From NCBI GenBank assembly GCA_900553785.1, contig USES01000025.1:1-15364 (forward strand): DNA of 15,364 bases. Direction: 5' to 3'. Origin of the DNA: an uncultured Clostridium sp. Lineage in GTDB: Bacteria > Bacillota > Clostridia > TANB77 > CAG-465. Positions 7,894 to 15,346 of this stretch are shown piece by piece. The translations under genes were made by a program, and so were the position numbers. The notes under the pieces were generated by a model. It did not search any database, had not been told where the DNA came from, and was given only the letters and a program-made list of their open reading frames with translations. Numbering within the stretch: the first letter of the stretch is position 1; every line of letters starts with the position of its first letter.

Positions 7894-8919
7894 ATGAAAT
7901 TATATAGTAATGAAATTGTATTTAGAGGTCATCCAGATAAGGTGTGTGACCAAATAAGTGATGCATTACTTGATGAATATTTAAGTCAAGATAAAATGAG
8001 TAGGTGCGGAATAGAAACTGTAGGAGGAAAAGGAAAGATATTTGTTACAGGAGAGGTTACATCAAATGCTAAAGTTGATGTTGCGTCTGTTGTAAATAGA
8101 GTGCTAAAAGATATTGGATATAATTTAAATTATGAGGTAATAGATAACATAGGAATTCAAAGTGCAGATATAGCGCTTGGTACAAATGAGTGTGTCATGG
8201 GAGCAGGAGACCAAGGTATGATGTTTGGATTTGCTTGTAATGATACAAAAGAGCTTCTTCCAACTGCTATGGTTATATTACAAAAACTAAGTATAGCATA
8301 TGATAAAAAAGTACACAGTGAGCCAACCGTATTTTTTCCAGATGGCAAAGCTCAAATTACAGGTTTTTATGATAATGATATGAAACTTAAAAAAATTAAG
8401 ACATTTACAGTATCATATAATAATTGTGAGGAAAAAAGAGAATATAGTGATAGCTGGATAAAAGAAACGTGTTTAAATATATGCAGAGAATATAACGTTG
8501 ATGTAGAAGAATTTTTAATAAATCCAACAGGAAAATTTTTAATAGGCGGATTTGAAGCAGATGCTGGACTTACTGGAAGAAAGATAGTAGTAGATAGTTA
8601 CCAGTCTTTTGCAAATGTTGGAGGAGGAGCTTTTAGCGGCAAAGATCCTACAAAAGTAGATAGAGCTGGTGCGTACAAAGCACGTGAAATTGCTAAAATG
8701 TATTTAAAAAGATTAGACTTAAATTGGTGTGAAGTACAACTATCCTATGCAATAGGAAAGGCAGAGCCACTAGCTATATACATAACAAGCGATAAGGGAA
8801 ACATTGAGCCAGATAATGAATTGTATTTAGAGTGCACACCTAAAAAGATAATAGAAGATTTAAATTTAAGAGATATTTGTTATGAAGAAAGAGCAAGGTT
8901 TGGACATTTTTTAGGATAG
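7894..8919 (+). CDS. metK: S-adenosylmethionine synthetase, short divergent form
   Basis: Makes S-adenosylmethionine from methionine and ATP in the cytoplasm. Family signatures are clear: GHPDKVCDQISDALLD at 12-27 (His13, Asp15), the loop residues QS at 89-90, GAGDQGMMFG at 103-112, PDGK at 149-152, GLTGRK at 225-230 and GGGAFSGKDPTKVDR at 243-257. The protein has 341 residues, while typical bacterial MetK has about 380-400. It lacks about ten residues before GAGDQG and about twenty after the terminal GHF. The usual Glu before GHPDK is Arg11, and the Arg of RPDGK is Phe148. Glu7, which aligns with the methionine-contacting E8 of E. coli, is kept. The upstream S-box supports a true role in SAM supply. 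A second, standard MetK may exist elsewhere. GGAG at 7881-7884 precedes ATG 7894. Confidence 0.9.
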   Translation: MKLYSNEIVFRGHPDKVCDQISDALLDEYLSQDKMSRCGIETVGGKGKIFVTGEVTSNAKVDVASVVNRVLKDIGYNLNYEVIDNIGIQSADIALGTNECVMGAGDQGMMFGFACNDTKELLPTAMVILQKLSIAYDKKVHSEPTVFFPDGKAQITGFYDNDMKLKKIKTFTVSYNNCEEKREYSDSWIKETCLNICREYNVDVEEFLINPTGKFLIGGFEADAGLTGRKIVVDSYQSFANVGGGAFSGKDPTKVDRAGAYKAREIAKMYLKRLDLNWCEVQLSYAIGKAEPLAIYITSDKGNIEPDNELYLECTPKKIIEDLNLRDICYEERARFGHFLG

Positions 8920-8927
8920 ATATATAA

Positions 8928-8968
8928 AAAGTGTATTACTGTTAAGTTATCTAACAGTAATACACTTT
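8928..8968 (+). terminator. hairpin after metK, probable terminator
   Basis: A perfect 17-bp stem (8928-8944 with 8952-8968) with a 7-nt loop begins nine bases after the metK stop. Only a short T-run (TTT) is inside the stem end, followed by GTGTG, so termination may be inefficient. It could instead protect the 3' end. A T-run at 8984-8991 lies further on. Confidence 0.65.
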
Positions 8969-9027
8969 GTGTGTAATGTAAGATTTTTTTTAAAGATAAT
9001 TTGTAGTTGAAGAAGGCATTGAAATTA

Positions 9028-9056
9028 TTTACTTTTTTATGTAAATATGATAGAAT
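9028..9056 (+). promoter_or_regulatory. promoter of the small Cys-rich gene
   Basis: TTTACT (9028-9033), a 17-bp spacer and TAGAAT (9051-9056), with TGA just before the -10 as an extended element. The leader to the start codon is about 65 nt. Confidence 0.55.
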
Positions 9057-9114
9057 ATTGAAAATTTAATGAGAGTAGTCATTGCTTTTAATAATCTTAG
9101 CAAATATTTTTTCT

Positions 9115-9120
9115 AGGGGG
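9115..9120 (+). promoter_or_regulatory. ribosome binding site choosing start 9128 over 9122
   Basis: AGGGGG ends one base before the ATG at 9122, which is too close for initiation. It lies 7 nt before the next in-frame ATG at 9128, which is therefore preferred. Confidence 0.65.
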
Positions 9121-9127
9121 TATGTGT

Positions 9128-9343
9128 ATGTTTACACGGAAAAATTTCTGTTTGACAGATGAAGAGTATGAAACCATAGAAAAATGGGCAAATACTCATG
9201 AATGTGGCTGCAGGCATGTAGATAGACCTAGTCTGTCTTGTTGCGGAGGAGAAATTTCAGTAATTTTTACTCCAACTTCTATTGGCACAATTATATCAGC
9301 CCGTTGTCTCTGTGGAAAAGAGCTTGAATTAGATAATCTTTAA
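9128..9343 (+). CDS. small cysteine-rich protein, function unknown
   Basis: I do not recognise this 71-residue protein. Seven cysteines occur: Cys8, a CGC at 26-28 preceded by His24 and followed by His30, a CC at 38-39, and a CLC at 60-62. The spacing of CxC and CxC with nearby His resembles a metal-binding (perhaps zinc) fold. This is inference, and no named zinc motif is matched with certainty. There is no signal peptide or membrane segment, so it is likely cytoplasmic. The acidic, helical-looking start (TDEEYETIEKW) is followed by a beta-rich middle. It has its own promoter and ribosome binding site and stands alone between metK and the convergent ddl, so context says little. The own signals and clean ending before a hairpin argue that it is real. 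Confidence 0.75.
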   Translation: MFTRKNFCLTDEEYETIEKWANTHECGCRHVDRPSLSCCGGEISVIFTPTSIGTIISARCLCGKELELDNL

Positions 9344-9348
9344 TTTGT

Positions 9349-9419
9349 AGACTTTAAGCCAACAGTCGGGGTGTAAATGATTTTTCATCATTTACACCCC
9401 AACTGTTGATTTAGAGTCT
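9349..9419. repeat. 71-nt near-perfect hairpin between convergent genes
   Basis: A central 14-bp perfect stem (9368-9381 with 9387-9400, 5-nt loop) extends outward through AACAGT/ACTGTT and AGACTTTAA/TTAGAGTCT, with two C-A mismatches and a few G-T pairs. This gives about 33 stacked positions. No T-run follows on either strand, so it is not a standard intrinsic terminator. It sits exactly in the gap between the Cys-rich gene and ddl. Confidence 0.85.
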
Positions 9420-9439
9420 TTAAGTCACAATATATATTT

Positions 9440-10642
9440 TTATTTATTTAATTTTGCACTTTTACCAACATTATTCATGATAGTTGAAGTAAAGCTATAT
9501 ACATTTTCATTTTTTTCTTTATATATTTTTTCTGCATTTAAAATTAGGCGGTCTATAAGCTCTGGATACTTAAGGTCTGTATATTGCCATAGGTAGAATG
9601 AAAAGCTTCCAGGTATTGTGTTTATTTCGTTTATATATGGAGTCATAGTATTTTTATCTATTATAAAATCTACACGAGCAACCCCACTACAATTTAGATG
9701 TTTAAATGCAAGACGAGTTAATTCTTGAATTCTTTTTGTTAAATCTTCTGGTAAATCAGCTGGAATTTTTCTATCCATTTGAGCCATGCCTTGTTTTCCA
9801 GATCCAGTTTTAGATGAACCAGTCTTTGCATTACTTCTTATATACTTATCTTCAAATGTCAAAAACTCTTCCCAGTTAGTAGGTTCTTCACATACAGAAG
9901 TTTCTATGTTATCGTCATAACCTAGAGCAGAGCAGTTTATTTCAACTAGATTTTCAACACCCTCTTCAACGATTATTCTCTTATCGTAGCCAGTTGCAAT
10001 CTCTATTGCTTTTATAAGACCATCTGTGTCTTTTGCTTTACTAATACCAATACTTGAACCAAGATTTGCTGGTTTTACGAACATAGGGTATTTAAGGCTT
10101 GATTCAAGATGTTTTATTATTTCATCTTTGTTTTTTTGCCATTCAGATTTTAAGAAATATTCGTATTTAAGTATAGGCAAGTCATTTCCTTTAAATACAG
10201 CTTTCATTGCAATTTTATCCATTCCAAGAGCAGAACCAAGTACACCAGACGAAACATAAGGTATATTTGCAAGCTCAAGTAAACCTTGAACAGTTCCGTC
10301 CTCACCATTCATTCCATGGATAGATACAACCGCTACATCTATTTTTGCTACTTCTTTTTTACCAAACATTTTTGGGTTGGCATTAAGTAGTGCGTTTATA
10401 TTTGGAATAGGAGAGATGTAAACTTCAGTAAGTTTAGATTTTACATCTTCAAAGTGTTTGTATGAGTTTATGTCAAGAAGTGCATCTCCTGTATACCACA
10501 CACCATTACCATCAATGAACACAGGAATTATACTGTATTTTTCCTTGTTCATATTTTCCATAAATTGAACACCTGTAATAACAGCAACATCGTGTTCTGT
10601 AGTTCTACCACCGAATATAACGGCTACATTTTTCTTTTCCAT
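9440..10642 (-). CDS. ddl: D-alanine-D-alanine ligase, long form
   Basis: An ATP-grasp ligase that joins two D-alanines for the peptidoglycan stem. Signatures are FGGRTTEHDV at 10-19 (Glu16), HGMNGEDGTVQG at 109-120, the ATP-binding VKPANLGSSIGIS at 189-201, VEINCSALG at 233-241, and ARVDF...NEINTIPG at 322-345 with metal ligands Asp325, Glu339 and Asn341. EDKY at 264-267 matches the EAKY of E. coli Ddl, including the Tyr tied to D-Ala-D-Ala rather than D-Ala-D-Lac activity. It has 400 residues against about 300-370 for most Ddl. Extra length lies in a Gly/Ser/Lys-rich omega-loop stretch (about 272-285) and a C-terminal tail (about 375-400). Where E. coli has SL after TSPGMTSH, this protein reads YL (350-351), so the second D-Ala pocket may differ. 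It is the last gene of the operon, 18 nt after murF, with AGAGGAA before the ATG. Confidence 0.92.
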   Translation of the reverse strand: MEKKNVAVIFGGRTTEHDVAVITGVQFMENMNKEKYSIIPVFIDGNGVWYTGDALLDINSYKHFEDVKSKLTEVYISPIPNINALLNANPKMFGKKEVAKIDVAVVSIHGMNGEDGTVQGLLELANIPYVSSGVLGSALGMDKIAMKAVFKGNDLPILKYEYFLKSEWQKNKDEIIKHLESSLKYPMFVKPANLGSSIGISKAKDTDGLIKAIEIATGYDKRIIVEEGVENLVEINCSALGYDDNIETSVCEEPTNWEEFLTFEDKYIRSNAKTGSSKTGSGKQGMAQMDRKIPADLPEDLTKRIQELTRLAFKHLNCSGVARVDFIIDKNTMTPYINEINTIPGSFSFYLWQYTDLKYPELIDRLILNAEKIYKEKNENVYSFTSTIMNNVGKSAKLNK

Positions 10643-10660
10643 ATTAAATTCCTCTTTTCA

Positions 10661-12232
10661 TTATTCATTATAATTGTCTGGTAAGTCATTTTCAAATAGT
10701 ACTGTATCACCTGGCTTAATAACTGTACCAAGAGCGGTAGTGGCTTCATTTAGAGTACCTACTACATACATATTCTTTTCATTAAAACCAGCAGATTTTA
10801 GCCCCTCTTGAATTGCTTTGGTTCTATTTTTACCAACAAGTATTGCTATGTCTGCAACGCGTGCTATGTTTTCACCAAATTCTTTATTTAGAGCATATTC
10901 TTCGTCACCAAGCTCTACCATACCTGGGGTTATTATAATCTTTGTACCACTAAAACCAGATAACACTTTTAAGGCAACTTTTGTACCATTAGGGTTTGAA
11001 TTAAATGAGTCATCTAAAACAGTTGATCCGTTGGCGTTTACCATGAGTTCTAGTCTGTGAGGTATAGGCTCAATTTTAGATATTCCGTTTTTTATTTCTT
11101 CAAGGCTAAGCCCCAATTCATAAGCTATAGCGGCACATCCTAATATATTTAGTGCATTGTGTTCACCAAGGAGCTTAGTAGTACATTCAACTGAATCATT
11201 TTTAGTACATAGTGTAAATGTGCAACCACGTTCACTAAGTTTAATATCTTTTATATACATATCTAAATCTAGTTTATCATTTTCTAAGCCGTATAAATAC
11301 TTTTTACGCTTTTCTTTTTTATATAATTCCAAAGTATATTCGTTATCTGCAGGGAAGAATGCAACTCCGGTATCTGGCAGACTGTCTATTAGTTCGTATT
11401 TTGTTTTAATTATATTATCTAATGACTTAAATGTTTCTAAATGTTGTTTCCCAATTGATGTTATTATACCATATCCAGGATGAACTATATCACAAACTTC
11501 TTTAATTTCACCTACACATCTTGCGCCCATTTCAGATATGAAAACTTGATGTTCTTTTTTCAAATTTTCACGAATGGTTCTTACATTTCCAAGTGGAGTA
11601 TTGAAGCTATTTGGAGTTGCACAAGTATTGTATTTTTCAGAAAGTATTGTCTGAAGTATAAATTTACTACTAGTTTTACCATAGCTTCCAGTTATTCCAA
11701 TTATTTTTAAATCTGTTCTTTGTTTTAATATTCTTTTGGCATCATTTATATAGTGTTGATTTATCATTTTTTGAACTGGTTTAAGTAAAACGTTAGCAAT
11801 TATTAAGTTTATTGGTGATATAATTCCTAAAGCAGCCAATATTACAAAGTTAAATTTTGGTATAACAAAACTTAGTGAAAGTTCTGCTAAAAATAAAATT
11901 ATGCAAGTTACCATTATACGTTTAACTCTGCTTGTATATTTTAGTGCTATTTTTTCTGGCTTCTTTGAACGGTCATATATTGAACATATATAAGCTGCAA
12001 CAAGTACTAAAACGGTAATCCATTTAATTATCTTATTATCTGTTGTATAAATAAAAAGACAAGTTACTATAGTTAGAGCTAAATACATCAAAAAATAGTT
12101 TTTATTTCTTAAAGCCCAGTGAAATAAGTTTTTTGTTTCATATTCTTCAAGTTGAAACATATGGGTGTCTTTTATAAGATAGGCAATATATATACCTAGT
12201 GCGATTAGGCAAATACCAATAGTTTCTATCAT
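10661..12232 (-). CDS. murF: membrane-anchored MurF-type Mur ligase
   Basis: Probably adds D-Ala-D-Ala to UDP-MurNAc-tripeptide at the expense of ATP. Residues about 1-155 contain roughly five hydrophobic segments, which standard soluble MurF lacks. The Mur ligase core follows: P-loop TGSYGKTS at 181-188, SEMGARCVGEI at 233-243, IGKQHLE at 260-266, Lys278 in the KTKYEL stretch where the carbamylated Lys sits, the central-domain GEHNALN at 356-362, the HRLE motif at 392-395, LDDSFNSNP at 406-414 and PGMVELG at 436-442. The C-terminus ends in LFENDLPDNY rather than the usual KGSR motif. The total of 523 residues is longer than the typical 450 because of the membrane part. It starts one base after the hydrolase stop and is followed by ddl, whose product is its substrate. 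Membrane tethering may place the reaction beside MraY (inference). Confidence 0.88.
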   Translation of the reverse strand: MIETIGICLIALGIYIAYLIKDTHMFQLEEYETKNLFHWALRNKNYFLMYLALTIVTCLFIYTTDNKIIKWITVLVLVAAYICSIYDRSKKPEKIALKYTSRVKRIMVTCIILFLAELSLSFVIPKFNFVILAALGIISPINLIIANVLLKPVQKMINQHYINDAKRILKQRTDLKIIGITGSYGKTSSKFILQTILSEKYNTCATPNSFNTPLGNVRTIRENLKKEHQVFISEMGARCVGEIKEVCDIVHPGYGIITSIGKQHLETFKSLDNIIKTKYELIDSLPDTGVAFFPADNEYTLELYKKEKRKKYLYGLENDKLDLDMYIKDIKLSERGCTFTLCTKNDSVECTTKLLGEHNALNILGCAAIAYELGLSLEEIKNGISKIEPIPHRLELMVNANGSTVLDDSFNSNPNGTKVALKVLSGFSGTKIIITPGMVELGDEEYALNKEFGENIARVADIAILVGKNRTKAIQEGLKSAGFNEKNMYVVGTLNEATTALGTVIKPGDTVLFENDLPDNYNE

Positions 12233-12233
12233 A

Positions 12234-13001
12234 TCAATTTCCTCCTAAAAAGTTTAAAGCTATTAAATTAAATTCTACTGAATTATCTATATACGAAAAA
12301 TGTCCAGCTCCTTTTAATACAACAAGACCAGAGTCTTTTATGCCATTTGCAATAATTTTACCCATGTATAATGGTGTATCTTGGTCACACTCTCCCCATA
12401 CAACTAAAGTAGGTGTACTTATATTTTTCAAATATTGTCTTAAGTCTTGGTTTACAACTTTTACAAAAGTTGCTTTCATGTTTTCTGGCAAAGCATTGTA
12501 GTCTGAAGAGCCCGCTTTTTTTCTATATCGCACCATAATATCTTGGTAGCGTTTTGAATTAAACATTACAATTTTTAAGAAATTTTTCACAAATTTATAT
12601 GAATAAACTTTACATATCTGTTTAAATGTCTTTTTAGGTTTAATTCCGCCACTATCTACTAGTATCATTTTCTTTACAAGATTAGGATAAAGAGAAGATA
12701 ACATAATTGAAACCCTACCACCGAAAGAGTGTCCAATTAGATAAAGTTTACTTATTCCTAGCTCATCTATAAAGTCTTTAACAACTGATGTATATTCAGG
12801 TACGCCCATAGGAGATAATGGAAAGTCACTTTTACCATGACCAATAAAATCTATTACTATTAGTTTATAATTTGTTTTTAGTCCGTTAATAATTGGAAGC
12901 ATACTATTTATACAACCACCCCAACCATGTAATACTAAAATAGGAAATCCTTCTCCATATATTTCGTAATTTATGTTCATTCCTTGAATGTTTTTAATCA
13001 A
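12234..13001 (-). CDS. alpha/beta-fold hydrolase of unknown substrate
   Basis: This 255-residue alpha/beta hydrolase has a complete catalytic set: oxyanion-hole HGWGG at 25-29, nucleophile Ser92 in GHSFGG, Asp206 in WGECDQDTP and His234 in GAGHFSY. There is no signal peptide, so it should be cytoplasmic. The lid region (about 123-180) is basic and Tyr/Lys-rich. The fold covers esterases, peptidases and C-C hydrolases, so the substrate cannot be read from it. As first gene of an operon with murF and ddl it may act on a cell-wall precursor or a membrane-linked substrate, but this rests on context alone. The start is TTG 13001, supported by AAGGAGG with a 7-nt spacer. The first in-frame ATG, at residue 8, has no such site and would cut into the first beta strand. 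Confidence 0.85.
   Translation of the reverse strand: MIKNIQGMNINYEIYGEGFPILVLHGWGGCINSMLPIINGLKTNYKLIVIDFIGHGKSDFPLSPMGVPEYTSVVKDFIDELGISKLYLIGHSFGGRVSIMLSSLYPNLVKKMILVDSGGIKPKKTFKQICKVYSYKFVKNFLKIVMFNSKRYQDIMVRYRKKAGSSDYNALPENMKATFVKVVNQDLRQYLKNISTPTLVVWGECDQDTPLYMGKIIANGIKDSGLVVLKGAGHFSYIDNSVEFNLIALNFLGGN
12241..12246 (-). promoter_or_regulatory. murF ribosome binding site inside the hydrolase gene
   Basis: On the minus strand AGGAGG forms part of the last Leu-Gly-Gly codons of the hydrolase and lies 8 nt before the murF ATG. The two stop/start codons are one base apart, so murF translation is probably coupled to the hydrolase. Confidence 0.8.
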
Positions 13002-13008
13002 GTAAATT

Positions 13009-13015
13009 CCTCCTT
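13009..13015 (-). promoter_or_regulatory. strong ribosome binding site deciding a TTG start
   Basis: AAGGAGG on the minus strand lies 7 nt before the TTG at 13001. It is the only good site near the gene start and so supports the unusual start codon. Confidence 0.75.
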
Positions 13016-13031
13016 ATTTAATAATATTAAA

Positions 13032-13040
13032 TTTATACCA
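13032..13040 (-). promoter_or_regulatory. possible extended -10 promoter of the hydrolase-murF-ddl operon
   Basis: On the minus strand TGGTATAAA resembles an extended -10 element about 30 bp before the start codon. The matching -35 position (TAGCTT, 17-bp spacing) is poor, so the call is tentative. Confidence 0.35.
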
Positions 13041-13159
13041 CAAAAAGCACACAAAAGCTAGTGAAATATAAAAAAACGTATCACAAAGATATTGTAAAAA
13101 AATTTTTAATATGATAATCTATGAATTAGAAGTAAACTTATAGGAAAAGGGAGGCTTAC

Positions 13160-15250
13160 ATGAGGGAAAAAAGCTTTAACGTGTTAATGGCTATAACATT
13201 TATTTTAGTTATAATTGGAAGCGTTATAGTTATAAAAAATAGTGTTTTAGCGATTACATATAAAAATAATATTGATTATTCTAGTATTGACTTAAATAAA
13301 TTAGATGAAATTAAGTCTAATACAGAAGCGTTAAATAAGGTACGCGAAGTAAGTGCAGTTAGTTATGAATACGCTGACGGTATAAAAATATTAGAAAAAC
13401 TTGAATTAATAAAACTGTGTCCTAATTTGGAACGCATTTATATATGTGTTAATGGTTTAAGCTTAGATAAAACATTTTTTAATAACCTATCCTCAAAAAA
13501 AGAAGTTTCTGTGAGTATTCAATGGGGAAGTGTAGATTTTGCAGGAGTTGATAATTCCAACATTACTGAATTGTATTTGTCTGAAAACAAGGTATATAAT
13601 TTTTCAAATTTGAGTAATTTAAAAAGCCTTAAAATCTTGTCAACAGATGCAGTGGATGGATTTTATGATATAGATTTTGGTAGACTAACAAGATTAGAAA
13701 GTTTAATGTTAAAGGGACAAAAAATAGAAGATTATGAAAAGTTCTTTAGCCGTATAAAAAATATTAAAGTGCTAGGACTGGATTGCTGTAATTTGCAAAA
13801 TTCTGACACCAATTATATGAAAAAAATGACTAATTTACAGGAACTTAATTTAAATGGAACATTTGTAAGTGATATAAGCTTTTTAAAAGAATTGCCAAAT
13901 TTAAAAGGTGTAACTTTGCCATTAGGTGTAAGCAATTTAGGAGTTTTGTATAGTATGCCTTATTTAAATTGGATTTCATTTGATGGTTTTACTGAAACAA
14001 ATATAGATAACGAATTGGTTAGATTTTTTAATACAAATAATATAATTTATCCTGAATTTGACACAAGTATTAAAACTAAGATACAAACGATAGTTAAGTC
14101 ATTCGGATTCACAGAGAATACAACAGAACGTGAAAAAATTGAAAAGGTAACGGAATATGTGCTTAAAAATATGAAATCTGATGCAAACATGTTAAATAAT
14201 ATCAACATGAGCGATCAAGAAGGTAAAGCAACTACTTTAGATTTATGCGTAAATTATGGATATGGTGTATGTCATTATTACTCTACTTTGGAATATACCT
14301 TATTGAAGCTGGTAGGAGTAGAAGTATATTATGTAGAGGGATATGCACTATTTTCTGAAAAAGGTGCACCTGGTTCCCATGCATGGAACATGGTAAGGGT
14401 TGATGGCTCATGGTATGGAATAGATTCATTATGGTTAGATGATGATAATAATGATCCAACTACTTCTGATTATAAAAAGTCTGTATGGATTTTATATTAT
14501 ATGAAAAACACTAAAACAGATAATTTACACGAATGGCCAAGTAATACTTCTTCGCAAGAGTACATAGATAAGAATTTCGCCTTGTGTCACAGAACATTTA
14601 ATAATCCACAAGATACTGTTACAGATAAACTAAACATAGTTAATATAGCTGTTACAGTACCACCAACTAAAACTACATATATTCAAAATTACGAGAAACT
14701 AGATTTGACAGGGGGAATATTGACGATAGAGTACAGTGATAAAACAGTTTATAAAATAAGTTTGGATGACAAAAATGTGAAAATAACTGGTTTTGATAAT
14801 ACCAAAATTGGCACAAACTCTGTTAAAGTAGAGTATAAGAATAAGGTCTGTGATTTTGATGTAAAAATAACATCAAAAGATATCACTAAAATTGATATAG
14901 ATACTCTTCCTATAAAAACTATATATGCTCAAAATGAAGAATTAGATTTAACTGGTGGTATATTGAAAGTAACATATAGCGATGGAACAACTGACACAAT
15001 AAGCATGAATAATGAAAATATAAAAGTTGTTGGTTTTGATAGTAGTGTATTGGGCACTAACACTTTAAGTATTACATACGGGGAAAAAGTGACAACGTTT
15101 GATATTCAAATTGTTGAAAGTGTTGAACAAGTGCCAAATAGTAGTGGTAATACAATAAGTATAAATAAAATGCTTTTAATTATATTAGGGTGTATAGTAG
15201 TAAGTGCAGCAGTTATGGTACCAATATATATAAAATCTAAAAAAGTATAA
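13160..15250 (+). CDS. membrane-anchored LRR/transglutaminase-like/Ig-like surface protein
   Basis: This 696-residue protein is probably exposed outside the membrane. An N-terminal hydrophobic segment (about 8-33) acts as signal anchor. Leucine-rich-like repeats follow (about 80-290; for example NITELYL, LESLMLKG, NLQELNLNG, NLKGVTL). Next comes a transglutaminase-like domain (about 305-480) whose triad is visible: Cys371 in YGVCHYYS, His407 in SHAWN and Asp422 in YGIDSLW. Two bacterial Ig-like group-3 units (about 497-571 and 574-651) share LDLTGGIL, a YSD or YSDGT strand and a GFD...GTN turn. A final membrane segment (about 671-690) ends in KSKKV, with no LPXTG. Such cysteine enzymes can act as proteases or transglutaminases. 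The LRRs suggest protein binding, so a role in cell-surface interaction is likely, but the substrate is unknown. GGGAGG at 13149-13154 precedes the ATG. It is transcribed alone, divergently from the hydrolase operon. Confidence 0.88.
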   Translation: MREKSFNVLMAITFILVIIGSVIVIKNSVLAITYKNNIDYSSIDLNKLDEIKSNTEALNKVREVSAVSYEYADGIKILEKLELIKLCPNLERIYICVNGLSLDKTFFNNLSSKKEVSVSIQWGSVDFAGVDNSNITELYLSENKVYNFSNLSNLKSLKILSTDAVDGFYDIDFGRLTRLESLMLKGQKIEDYEKFFSRIKNIKVLGLDCCNLQNSDTNYMKKMTNLQELNLNGTFVSDISFLKELPNLKGVTLPLGVSNLGVLYSMPYLNWISFDGFTETNIDNELVRFFNTNNIIYPEFDTSIKTKIQTIVKSFGFTENTTEREKIEKVTEYVLKNMKSDANMLNNINMSDQEGKATTLDLCVNYGYGVCHYYSTLEYTLLKLVGVEVYYVEGYALFSEKGAPGSHAWNMVRVDGSWYGIDSLWLDDDNNDPTTSDYKKSVWILYYMKNTKTDNLHEWPSNTSSQEYIDKNFALCHRTFNNPQDTVTDKLNIVNIAVTVPPTKTTYIQNYEKLDLTGGILTIEYSDKTVYKISLDDKNVKITGFDNTKIGTNSVKVEYKNKVCDFDVKITSKDITKIDIDTLPIKTIYAQNEELDLTGGILKVTYSDGTTDTISMNNENIKVVGFDSSVLGTNTLSITYGEKVTTFDIQIVESVEQVPNSSGNTISINKMLLIILGCIVVSAAVMVPIYIKSKKV

Positions 15251-15283
15251 AGAAATTTTATAATTCAAACTTTAACTAATGTG

Positions 15284-15314
15284 AGTAGCAGTAATAATTT
15301 AACTGCTACTTTTT
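15284..15314 (+). terminator. intrinsic terminator of the surface-protein gene
   Basis: AGTAGCAGT (15284-15292) and ACTGCTACT (15302-15310) form a perfect 9-bp stem with a 9-nt loop. TTTTT (15310-15314) follows, 33 bp after the stop codon. Confidence 0.88.
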
Positions 15315-15323
15315 GTATGTGAA

Positions 15324-15346
15324 AACCCCCAGATTGTCTGGGGGTT
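15324..15346. repeat. GC-rich hairpin at the window edge
   Basis: AACCCCCAGA (15324-15333) and TCTGGGGGTT (15337-15346) form a perfect 10-bp stem with a 3-nt loop. It is much richer in GC than its surroundings. Read on the minus strand it is followed by TTTTC and could end a gene entering from the right. It could also be the subterminal hairpin of an insertion element. The palindrome TTAAGCTTAA (15350-15359) follows. The window ends too soon to decide. Confidence 0.6.

Noticed and set aside
7894..8919. metK truncated by a frameshift or deletion
   Set aside because: The frame is intact from start to the GHF end, the stop is followed at once by a hairpin, and no lost C-terminal sequence is seen downstream in other frames.
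9440..10642. Van-type D-Ala-D-Lac or D-Ala-D-Ser resistance ligase
   Set aside because: The EDKY motif matches D-Ala-D-Ala ligases, and no vanH, vanX, vanT or VanRS-like genes are adjacent. A changed second pocket is noted only as a question.
10026..11710. Plus-strand open frames opposite ddl and murF
   Set aside because: They are antisense shadows of well-identified genes and have no ribosome binding sites or family signatures.
13160..15250. Sortase-anchored surface protein
   Set aside because: No LPXTG-like motif precedes the C-terminal hydrophobic segment, so it is read as a membrane anchor only.
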